From Pseudomonas thivervalensis (GTDB taxonomy: Bacteria; Pseudomonadota; Gammaproteobacteria; Pseudomonadales; Pseudomonadaceae), in assembly GCF_001269655.1 (NCBI RefSeq), contig NZ_LHVE01000001.1, forward strand, positions 310,001 to 374,000: a DNA stretch of 64,000 nucleotides, written 5' to 3'. Numbering within the stretch: position 1 is the first letter of the stretch; the number at the start of each line of letters is the position of its first letter. The position numbers and the translations under genes are program-made. Shown here one piece after another: positions 57,461 through 64,000 of this stretch. The notes below the pieces were generated by a model. That model saw only the letters and a program-made list of their open reading frames with translations, was not told where the DNA came from and made no database searches.

Positions 57461-57506
57461 GGTTTGTGTGTTTCCCCGTGGTGTTCACTTGGCTGATCGG
57501 CATGAG

Positions 57507-57989
57507 TCATGGGGCGTTCTCGGTCAACGGTGTGATGCGGTAGCGCAGGCCTTGGGGCAGGCTCATTTCAAAATCCAGCGGTTGTGTGTAGCGCACCTGC
57601 CAACGATTCTCGAGGCTCCGTTGCGAGGCCTGTTGTCGCGCCGCCGGGTAGTTGCCGGGCAGCTCGACCTCAGGCGTCAGGGCGAACAGCAGGGCGGCGA
57701 ACAACTCCCGGGCCTCGGCATTGGGGGGCAGCAGACCGTCGGCCTGCCACTGGCCATCGACCAGGCGTTGGCGGGCCAGGGGAATGCCCAACGGGTCCAT
57801 CATCGACCAACGGATGCCGGTGCCTTCGCGCTGGACCACCAGCAACCAGTCCTGACGCTGGCCGGCCATTGTCCGCTCGACGTGCAGTTGCATCGGCAGC
57901 GCCAGGGTTGGCGTGCGGGCGGGCAGTGGTGCCTGGCTGGCGCAGGCGCTGAGCAGCAACACACAGGCGATCAGCAGGCCGCGGATCAT
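57507..57989 (-). CDS. DUF3261 lipoprotein, APE cluster
   Basis: A 160-residue lipoprotein: the signal peptide MIRGLLIACVLLLSAC has lipobox LSAC with Cys16. The mature domain (LHVERTMAGQRQDWLLVVQREGTGIRWSMMDPLGIPLARQRL) has the look of outer-membrane acceptor folds such as LolB. Such proteins are regular members of APE clusters. With the MMPL exporter and LolA-like carrier it may receive the aryl polyene lipid at the outer membrane. It overlaps the methyltransferase gene by four bases. Confidence 0.85.
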   Translation of the reverse strand: MIRGLLIACVLLLSACASQAPLPARTPTLALPMQLHVERTMAGQRQDWLLVVQREGTGIRWSMMDPLGIPLARQRLVDGQWQADGLLPPNAEARELFAALLFALTPEVELPGNYPAARQQASQRSLENRWQVRYTQPLDFEMSLPQGLRYRITPLTENAP

Positions 57990-58714
57990 TCGGCAACCCC
58001 TTCGTGAGGCTTGCGCGCCACCACGTTGACCAGGGTTTCTTCACGCTCGCCAAAGGGCTTGGGCCGGCGCAGGCCCAAGCGCTCCAGCAGGCCGAAATCC
58101 TTGGCACGGCTCCACCACAGGTACGGGTAGGAGACGTTGCGGTCTTCGAATTGGAACCCTTGATCGCGGATCATCTGCAGGTACTGCGAGGCACTTTTCT
58201 GCACGTGCATGGGGTGGCGGAACAGCCAGCGGATCACCCAGGTATCGATGTAGGCTTCGGTGGATTCGGCGAACATCAGATAGCCGCCGGGTTTGAGTAC
58301 GCGGTAGAACTCGGCCAGGGCTTTTTCCTGTTCCACCAGGTGATGGAACGTCTGGTGGCAGAACAGCAGGTCAACGCTGGCATCGGGCACCGCCAAAGTC
58401 GCGCAGTCACTGCCGATCAGTTCCACGGCCATGCTTTGGCGCGCGGCCTCCTCCCGGCTCAAGTCCAGGCTGTGAGGGTCGGCATCCACGCCGATCAGGC
58501 GTTGTGGCGCGAACGCCTGGCGCAGGTACTGGAAGGATTTGCCCTGGCCGCAGCCGGCGTCCAGCAGCACCGGGTTGGCCGGCAACGCGGTGCTGAACAG
58601 GCTGCGCAGGTCGTTGATCGCCACGCGCAACACGTGGTGCTGCCAGGTGTGACTGCGCAGGAACCAGAAGCCGAAGCGGGTTTCTTCGACGTAGTTGTCG
58701 CTCAGGTAGCTCAT
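57986..58714 (-). CDS. Class I SAM-dependent methyltransferase, APE cluster
   Basis: A 242-residue methyltransferase from the ATG at 58714. SAM motif I VLLDAGCGQGKSFQYL near residue 52, GVDADP, and the post-motif FCHQTFHHLVEQEKALAEFYRVLKPGGYLMFAE are typical. APE head groups are often O- or C-methylated, so it may modify the aryl ring; substrate not proven. The long in-frame extension upstream to 58966 lies inside the oxidoreductase gene and is not family-like. ATGA overlap with that gene. Confidence 0.9.
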   Translation of the reverse strand: MSYLSDNYVEETRFGFWFLRSHTWQHHVLRVAINDLRSLFSTALPANPVLLDAGCGQGKSFQYLRQAFAPQRLIGVDADPHSLDLSREEAARQSMAVELIGSDCATLAVPDASVDLLFCHQTFHHLVEQEKALAEFYRVLKPGGYLMFAESTEAYIDTWVIRWLFRHPMHVQKSASQYLQMIRDQGFQFEDRNVSYPYLWWSRAKDFGLLERLGLRRPKPFGEREETLVNVVARKPHEGVAE

Positions 58715-59970
58715 GGCTGCTGACTCGGCGCCGGGCTCGCGCAGATTTCCGAGAGCATGCGCAGGCGCCGCTTGGGTTCGCTGACGAACGGGTTGCGCTG
58801 ATCCCAGGCGTAGCCGGCCAGGATCGAGCTGATCATGCGACGGATGTCGTCTGAACCTTCGGTGTAGAAAATCACGTCCTGGAACGTCCCGGCGTACCAG
58901 CCCTCGACATAGCAGCGGAAGGTGTCGACGCCGCGCTTGAGCGGCTCGGCGAACTCGCTTTGCCAATCGACGCGTTCACCTTGCAACTGACGGTGGAGCA
59001 CATCGGCGGCCATGCTCGCCGAACGCATGGCTATGGTGACGCCAGAGGAGAACACCGGGTCGAGGAATTCCGCGGCGTTGCCCAACAGGGCAAAGCCAGG
59101 GCCGTGCAGGGTCTTGACGTTGGCCGAGTAGCCGCCGATGGTCCGCGTCGGGGTGTCCCACACCGCGTTCTGCAGCACGCCGGCCAGGCTTGGGGTCTCG
59201 TCGATGAAACCGCGCAGGCAGGCATCGAGGTCGTCGGTGCGACCGGCGAAATGTTCCGCCGCCGCGACCACGCCCACCGAGCAGCGCCCACCGCTGAACG
59301 GGATGGTCCAGAACCACACGTCGCGTTTGCTCGGGTGGGTGGTGATGAGGATCTTTTCCCGGTCGAACGCCGGGGCGTCGATGCGATCCTCGATATGGGT
59401 GAACACGGCCTGGCGCACGGGGAAGTTCGACGGCGCCTCGAGGTCCAGCAGGCGCGGCAGGACGCGGCCATAGCCGCTGGCATCGAGCACGAAGTCGGCT
59501 TCGACACGGTACTCGCTGCCGTCTTCGCGCTGCACGCCCAGGCATGGCTTGGCGAGGGTGAAATCGGCGCTGGCAATCGCTTGACCGTAGCGGATTTCCA
59601 CGCCTTGCAGGGCGGCCTGGTCGGCCAGCAACTTGTCGAAGTCGGCGCGTTGCACCTGGAAGGTGGTGGGCTTGCCGTTGCTGAAGGTCTCGCCAAAATC
59701 GAAGGCGCTGTAGCGTTCGCCCCAGGCAAACGCAGCGCCGTTCTTGCGCTGGAACCCGGCGGCATTCACCGCATCGAGCATGCCGGCTTCTTCAACGAAG
59801 TCCAGGCAATGGGACAGCAGGCTCTCACCGATGGAGAACCGTGGGAAATGCTGGCGCTCGATGACCAGCACATCGTGGCCCTTGCGCTTGAGCAGGGCGG
59901 CGGCGATGGCGCCGGAGGGGCCGGCACCGATGATGACGACCTGGCGATGTTCCGTTTCAGTGGCAGGCAT
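58711..59970 (-). CDS. FAD-dependent oxidoreductase, flavin halogenase-like, APE cluster
   Basis: A 419-residue flavoprotein. The FAD site VVIIGAGPSGAIAAALL lies near residues 11-27 and GESLLSHC near 48. VWFWTIPF near 218 matches the WxWxIP motif, and FLDPVFSSG near 300-308 matches the FxPxSxG-type tunnel motif of flavin-dependent halogenases such as CndH. It could halogenate or hydroxylate the aryl head of the pigment. The ATG at 59970 has AAGGAGT 6 bases upstream; an ATG at 59997 overlapping the MMPL stop is the alternative. The reaction is not proven. Confidence 0.85.
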   Translation of the reverse strand: MPATETEHRQVVIIGAGPSGAIAAALLKRKGHDVLVIERQHFPRFSIGESLLSHCLDFVEEAGMLDAVNAAGFQRKNGAAFAWGERYSAFDFGETFSNGKPTTFQVQRADFDKLLADQAALQGVEIRYGQAIASADFTLAKPCLGVQREDGSEYRVEADFVLDASGYGRVLPRLLDLEAPSNFPVRQAVFTHIEDRIDAPAFDREKILITTHPSKRDVWFWTIPFSGGRCSVGVVAAAEHFAGRTDDLDACLRGFIDETPSLAGVLQNAVWDTPTRTIGGYSANVKTLHGPGFALLGNAAEFLDPVFSSGVTIAMRSASMAADVLHRQLQGERVDWQSEFAEPLKRGVDTFRCYVEGWYAGTFQDVIFYTEGSDDIRRMISSILAGYAWDQRNPFVSEPKRRLRMLSEICASPAPSQQP

Positions 59971-59993
59971 TGGGACTCCTTGAATGTCCTTGG

Positions 59994-62333
59994 TCATCGT
60001 TGGTCTTCTTGAGCAGGTATAGGGTGTTCCTGACGCCCGGCCCACGGCGCCAGCAGGAAACTGAAGGCCAGCCCCAGGCTCACCGCCAGGCCGAAGTTAC
60101 TCACCGCCGGTGTGCTAGACAACGCCAGCAAGCCGAACGACAACCAGGTGGTGACCGCCGCCAGCAGGGTGCCGAGCAGGCTCACGGCGGCACCGCCGAT
60201 CTGTTCGCGCATCAGGATCGCGTAGTCGACGCCGATGGCCGTCACCAGCAACAGGCCGAACAGGCTGAACAAGGTCAGTGGCTGCCCCAGCCAGCCGAGG
60301 CTGGCCAGGCTGCACAGCGCGGCCAGCAACGGCAGGGCGACGATGCGCAAGGCCGCGCCGACGCCGAACGGCCAGATCAGCAGCAGCACAATCAGCACGC
60401 AGGAGGCCAGTTTCAACTCGGCGGCGCTGACCTGCGTGGCGGCGAAGACCCGGTTCAGGTCGCCCAGGCGATCCACCAGTTGTACGCCCGGCAGATCCAC
60501 CGCCTGCACCCGCAGCAATGCGGCATCGTTCAAGCCTTGCAGGCTGATCATGGCGGCCACGCCTTGCCCGGTGGGGCCGAGCCAGAGCGTCCGGTACGGC
60601 TCGGCCAGGGGGCCGGCCAGCGCGGCATCGATGTCGGTCACCGGCAAGGCCTGCAATTGCGCCAGCTCCGCTTGCAGCGCAGCGAGCGGCACGCCCAGGT
60701 CTAGCAGCGGTTGCCAGGAAGTCGGCAAGCGGGCCAGGGCCTCACGCACTTTCTGCTGTTCGGCGGGCGGGCTCACCAATTGGTTCAGGGACAGGTAGCC
60801 CTGGAGCTTGTCCAGGGCGATCAACTGGTCCAGGCGTTCGTTGAGGGCGGTCTGGCGCTCGAGCAGTTGGGGCTGATCGTCGGCGCGGATCAGGAAGAAC
60901 TGGCTGGTGGGCTGGAAGCCGGTGATGCGCGCGATGTCGCGGGCTTCGTCGGTGAGGTGCTGGGGCGTGCCGATCCACTGGCGGATGTCGTTTTTCGTGG
61001 TCAGGTGCCAGAGACCGCCCGCGCAGAAGCCCAGCAGCAACACCAGCAGCAGCGGCGTGGGCACCCGCGCCAGCAGCGCCTGTCGGCATTGGAGCAGGCA
61101 TTCGCACAGCCGCAGCGGCCATTGGGCCGGACGCAGGTCCACGCCCTTGAGCAGCGCCGGCAACAGGCACACCGCGGTCAAGTAGGCGCCGATCAGCCCG
61201 GCGGCGGAAAATATCGCGATCTGGGTCAGGGCCGGGAACGGTGTCCAGGCCAGGGCCAGGTAACCGATGCAAGTGGTCGCCAGGCTCAGGCTCAGCCCTG
61301 GCAGGGTCAGGCGCAAGGCCGGCCAGCTGCGCCATGGCTTGAGGCTCCAGCTCTTGGACAGGTAATGCAATGGGTAATCCACCGCGACGCCGATCAGGCT
61401 CGAACCCAGTACCAGGGTCATCACGTGCATGCGCCCGAACAAGGCCACGCACGCGACGGCGCCGAACAGCATGCCCACCAGCACCGGCACGAACGCCAGC
61501 CACACGCGCAGGCGCCGGAAGGCCAGCAACAGCAGCAGCAAGATGCCGATGGTCGCGCCACCGCCGACCCAGGTGATTTCCCGCGACGCCTGTTGCTGGC
61601 CGCTGGCGGCGTACAGCAGGCCGCTGGCCGCCAGCAGTTGCCCTTGGGCCTGGCCCGCCTGGTCGCGGCTGCGTTGCAGCAGCTCGGCCACTTGCAGCGG
61701 CAGGTTCATGTCGAAGGCGTTGCCCTGGGCGCGGGCCCGCAGCATCACCCAGCTTTTACCGTCGGCATCGGCGACCAACGCACCGCTGCCGATGTCGAAT
61801 TTTATCGCGCCGCGTTGCGGCTGGCTGTTCTGGATGCGCCCGGTCAGCCCCAGCCAGTCATCTTGGTTCGGCACCAGGCTGAAGCCACTGAATGGATCGA
61901 ACAGGGCCTGCACCCGCTGTTGGATGAACGCCTGGGGCTGCTCGATCAATTGCTCCCGGTCCTCCGCCGAGAGCATCGCCAGGCGCCCGTTGAGCAGTTG
62001 CGTACGCAGCGCCGGCACGTCGGCTTGCAACGTCCACTGCACCTTGTCGAACAGACCGCTGGCCTGCCATTGCTCGCCCAGGGTTTGCGCCAGGGCGATG
62101 GCTTGCTGGCGATCGGCATGACCGACCAGCACCAGCACCTCGCGGTTGAGCGGCTCCTGCATGCGCTGCTCGGCGATCAGCTCCAGGGCGTCGGGCGAGG
62201 AGCCCGGCACCAGCTCCATGAGGTTGGCCGACAGCGGTGCGCCGTTGCGCCATTGCCAGCCAGCGAGGGCGAGCACCGCCAACAGCAGGATCAGGAACAG
62301 CCGGGGCAGCATCCGTTCACTCGGCAAAATCAT
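59994..62333 (-). CDS. MMPL/RND-superfamily lipid exporter, APE cluster
   Basis: Inner-membrane transporter of 779 residues with two repeats, each of one helix, a large periplasmic domain and five more helices. The second-half motifs LVLGSSLIGVAVDYPLHYL (about 330) and LVTAIGVDYAILMREQIGG (about 710) carry the Asp-Tyr pairs typical of proton-coupled MMPL proteins. It probably extracts or exports the aryl polyene lipid. It overlaps the LolA-like gene by 17 bases. Confidence 0.92.
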   Translation of the reverse strand: MILPSERMLPRLFLILLLAVLALAGWQWRNGAPLSANLMELVPGSSPDALELIAEQRMQEPLNREVLVLVGHADRQQAIALAQTLGEQWQASGLFDKVQWTLQADVPALRTQLLNGRLAMLSAEDREQLIEQPQAFIQQRVQALFDPFSGFSLVPNQDDWLGLTGRIQNSQPQRGAIKFDIGSGALVADADGKSWVMLRARAQGNAFDMNLPLQVAELLQRSRDQAGQAQGQLLAASGLLYAASGQQQASREITWVGGGATIGILLLLLLAFRRLRVWLAFVPVLVGMLFGAVACVALFGRMHVMTLVLGSSLIGVAVDYPLHYLSKSWSLKPWRSWPALRLTLPGLSLSLATTCIGYLALAWTPFPALTQIAIFSAAGLIGAYLTAVCLLPALLKGVDLRPAQWPLRLCECLLQCRQALLARVPTPLLLVLLLGFCAGGLWHLTTKNDIRQWIGTPQHLTDEARDIARITGFQPTSQFFLIRADDQPQLLERQTALNERLDQLIALDKLQGYLSLNQLVSPPAEQQKVREALARLPTSWQPLLDLGVPLAALQAELAQLQALPVTDIDAALAGPLAEPYRTLWLGPTGQGVAAMISLQGLNDAALLRVQAVDLPGVQLVDRLGDLNRVFAATQVSAAELKLASCVLIVLLLIWPFGVGAALRIVALPLLAALCSLASLGWLGQPLTLFSLFGLLLVTAIGVDYAILMREQIGGAAVSLLGTLLAAVTTWLSFGLLALSSTPAVSNFGLAVSLGLAFSFLLAPWAGRQEHPIPAQEDQR

Positions 62334-62910
62334 GTTGCTCCGCTTCGCTCAAAGGTTGCGCGGGGGTAGCGTCCAGCATGCGCAGCACGGTGCTGTCGCC
62401 CTGGGTTTCCAGCAGTTCGATACGCTGCACCAGTTCGCCGCCGTCAATGTTGATCTGGTTGAAGACTTGCTTGAGCAGCACCGAGCGCGGGGTCAAGGTG
62501 AGTTTCCACTGCTGCGGCTCGCCCGACAGGCTCAGCTCGAAATCCCGTTGCAGGCCACTGCTGTCGCCCTGCAATACCGCCAGGAACAGCCGGTTCTGCT
62601 CGGCGCCGGCGCTCTTGTTCGGCAGCATCTGCCAGGTGTTGCCGTCCCGCCGGGCAATGCCCTGGGCGGTGATGCGGTAGTCCTGTTGCAGTGGGGTTTG
62701 CAGCAGCCACAGCAGGCCATGGTTTTTCGCCAGCACGAAGCGACCCTTGCTGGTGAGGGGCTGGGGCAGGGCGCGCAGGTGTTTTTCCTGGATGAACTGC
62801 CCGTGGATCACCTCTGGGCGGGCCAGTTGGTCGCTCAGTTGTTGCAAGTCGAACGCCTGGGCCAGGGGCGCCAGGCAGCACAGCAACAGCCAGACTGACA
62901 GGCGTCTCAT
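62317..62910 (-). CDS. LolA-like outer membrane lipid carrier, APE cluster
   Basis: Periplasmic carrier of 197 residues with a signal peptide (MRRLSVWLLLCCLAPLAQA) and a LolA fold: HGQFIQEKHLRALPQPLTSKGRF near residues 36-58 and the C-terminal NQINIDGGELVQRIELLE. In APE clusters it is thought to ferry the product or lipoprotein cargo from the MMPL pump to the outer-membrane lipoprotein. Start at 62910 overlaps the thioesterase stop (ATGA). Confidence 0.9.
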   Translation of the reverse strand: MRRLSVWLLLCCLAPLAQAFDLQQLSDQLARPEVIHGQFIQEKHLRALPQPLTSKGRFVLAKNHGLLWLLQTPLQQDYRITAQGIARRDGNTWQMLPNKSAGAEQNRLFLAVLQGDSSGLQRDFELSLSGEPQQWKLTLTPRSVLLKQVFNQINIDGGELVQRIELLETQGDSTVLRMLDATPAQPLSEAEQHDFAE

Positions 62911-63332
62911 GACAGTTTCCTTTCGACGGCATCGACAAACACCCGGGGCGAGGCCAGCAGCATCTCGCGGCTGGCCATGTCCACCGCCACTTGCACCGAA
63001 CTGGCGCGGGTCAGGCGTTCGCCGGTGGCGGCATCGCTGATCAGGTAATTGATCTTCAGCCGGTTTTCCCACTCCACCAGGCTGGCACGTACGGTCAGGG
63101 CCTGGCCGAACACGGCGCTGCGCACGTAGCGCAGTTGCAGGTCGATGACCGGCCACGCATGGCCGGATTCGAGCATGTCGTTGTAGTTGTGGCCGATCAG
63201 GTCGAGCAACGCACAGCGGGCCACTTCCAGGTATTTGACGTAGTGGCCGTGCCAGACCACGTTCATGGAATCGACGTCGAAAAACGGCACCACGATCTGG
63301 GTGTCGACGTGCAGAACGCCTTGGCTACGCAT
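62907..63332 (-). CDS. Hotdog-fold acyl thioesterase (4HBT/YbgC type), APE cluster
   Basis: A 141-residue thioesterase from the ATG at 63332. The motif VPFFDVDSMNVVWHGHYVKYLEVAR near residues 13-37 holds the Asp-Xaa-Asp and HGHY active-site region of 4-hydroxybenzoyl-CoA thioesterases. It may release or proofread aryl polyene or starter acyl thioesters. Further in-frame codons up to 63500 are shadow sequence of the lyase gene. It overlaps the lyase by 8 bases. Confidence 0.92.
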   Translation of the reverse strand: MRSQGVLHVDTQIVVPFFDVDSMNVVWHGHYVKYLEVARCALLDLIGHNYNDMLESGHAWPVIDLQLRYVRSAVFGQALTVRASLVEWENRLKINYLISDAATGERLTRASSVQVAVDMASREMLLASPRVFVDAVERKLS

Positions 63333-64000
63333 GCAGCCTCCAGTGTTGTTCAGCGATGCGTTGCAGGCACAGGCGCAGTTCGCCTTCCAGGGCGCGGTCT
63401 TCGATGACGGGCGGGAAATCCTCGGCCAGTTGCTCGTGCATGGCAGCCAGGGCCGGCGGCAGTGGACGTGCGTCTTCGGCGCGGCTGCGCAGCCAGACAC
63501 CCTGGTTGGCGGCCAGCAAGGTGGCGGCGGCCACTTGTTCGGTCAGTTCCAGCACGCGGATCGCGTCCCGGGCGGCGATGGTGCCCATGCTCACCTTGTC
63601 CTGGTTGTGGCACTCGGTGGAACGCGAGAACACACTGGCCGGCATGGTGTTTTTCAGGGCTTCGGCGGTCCAGGCGCTGGTGCCGATCTGCACGGCCTTG
63701 AAACCATGGTTGAGCATCGCCCGTTCGGCACTGGCGCCGGACAAGTTGCTGGGTAGGCCATGGTTGTAGCGCTCGTCCACCAGCAGCGCGAGCTGGCGAT
63801 CCAACAGGTCGGCGACGTTGGCCACCAGGTTCTTCAGGCTGTCCATGGCGAAGGCGATATGCCCGCCGTAGAAGTGCCCGCCGTGGAGCACGCGTTCGGC
63901 TTCGGCGTCGATGATCGGGTTGTCGTTGGCGCTGTTGAGTTCGGTTTCGATGAACGAACGCAGCCAGCCCAGGCTGTCGGCCAATACCCCGAGTACATGG
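63325..64000 (-). CDS. Aromatic amino acid (histidine-type) ammonia-lyase, C-terminal part, APE cluster
   Basis: The C-terminal about 225 residues of a HAL/TAL/PAL-family lyase, open at the window edge. Family signatures are NSANDNPIID, HGGHFYGGHIAFAMDSL, LPSNLSGAS and STECHNQDKVSMGTIAARDA. The MIO-forming Ala-Ser-Gly lies beyond base 64000. In an APE setting a tyrosine- or phenylalanine-type reaction giving a cinnamate-like starter is more likely than histidine breakdown, but the specificity residues are outside the window. Confidence 0.9.
   Translation of the reverse strand, partial: HVLGVLADSLGWLRSFIETELNSANDNPIIDAEAERVLHGGHFYGGHIAFAMDSLKNLVANVADLLDRQLALLVDERYNHGLPSNLSGASAERAMLNHGFKAVQIGTSAWTAEALKNTMPASVFSRSTECHNQDKVSMGTIAARDAIRVLELTEQVAAATLLAANQGVWLRSRAEDARPLPPALAAMHEQLAEDFPPVIEDRALEGELRLCLQRIAEQHWRLHA

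Noticed and set aside
58715..58966. N-terminal extension of the methyltransferase to 326 residues
   Set aside because: The extension is a shadow of the halogenase-like gene (Arg-rich, no structure). The ATG at 58714 overlaps the upstream stop as ATGA.
60711..62369. 552-codon plus-strand frame opposite the MMPL gene
   Set aside because: Gln/Gly-rich mirror of a transporter gene; no domain.

Overview
The window looks like a chromosomal segment of a Pseudomonas, most likely of the P. fluorescens group. The evidence is high GC content, a medium-chain-length PHA gene set (phaC1-phaZ-phaC2), many REP/REPIN palindromes of the kind that litter P. fluorescens intergenic spaces, and a core gene order that I recall as matching the P. 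aeruginosa PAO1 block from hemE to phaC2. No tRNA, rRNA, CRISPR array, integrase or intact insertion sequence was seen.

Bases 1-11.2 kb (mostly minus strand) carry PHA synthesis and depolymerisation (phaC1, phaZ, start of phaC2), a DUF971 protein, the HslVU protease, a SPOR-domain protein, argS and priA. A sigma54-type promoter sits before phaC1 and a sigma32-type promoter before hslV. Bases 11.4-14 kb (plus strand) carry rpmE, a secreted nuclease-like protein and maeB. Then comes ponA (minus), divergent from the type IV pilus operon pilMNOPQ, followed by aroK, aroB, a DamX-like protein, gltB, gltD and hemE, ending at 32.7 kb. This is housekeeping DNA.

From 33 kb the content is accessory. 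A GbpA-like lytic polysaccharide monooxygenase gene is followed directly by a complete colinear type II secretion operon, gspC to gspM. The LPMO is a secreted, Sec-exported, chitin-type enzyme and is the obvious candidate substrate. After a nested REP element come a divergent MFS transporter/LysR pair, a very large DUF6543 (dermonecrotic-toxin-like) protein, an epoxide-hydrolase-like alpha/beta hydrolase and a small PAAR-like protein.

From 53.2 kb to the right edge (all minus strand) lies part of an aryl polyene (APE) pigment cluster. It holds two ketosynthases, a ketoreductase, a dehydratase, a DUF3261 lipoprotein, a methyltransferase, a flavin halogenase-like oxidoreductase, an MMPL exporter, a LolA-like carrier, a thioesterase and an aromatic amino acid ammonia-lyase cut by the window end. 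Most neighbours overlap by 1-17 bases, so translation is tightly coupled. The lyase would supply an aryl starter, the KS/KR/DH set would extend it, and MMPL plus the LolA-like protein and lipoprotein would move the product to the outer membrane. Acyl carrier proteins, the starter-activating ligase and transferases are expected beyond base 64000.

The most interesting items are the halogenase-like flavoenzyme inside the APE operon, the modular DUF6543 toxin candidate with no visible immunity gene, the LPMO/T2SS pairing, the nested palindromic REP elements, and an rpmE terminator that doubles as signal-peptide coding sequence.
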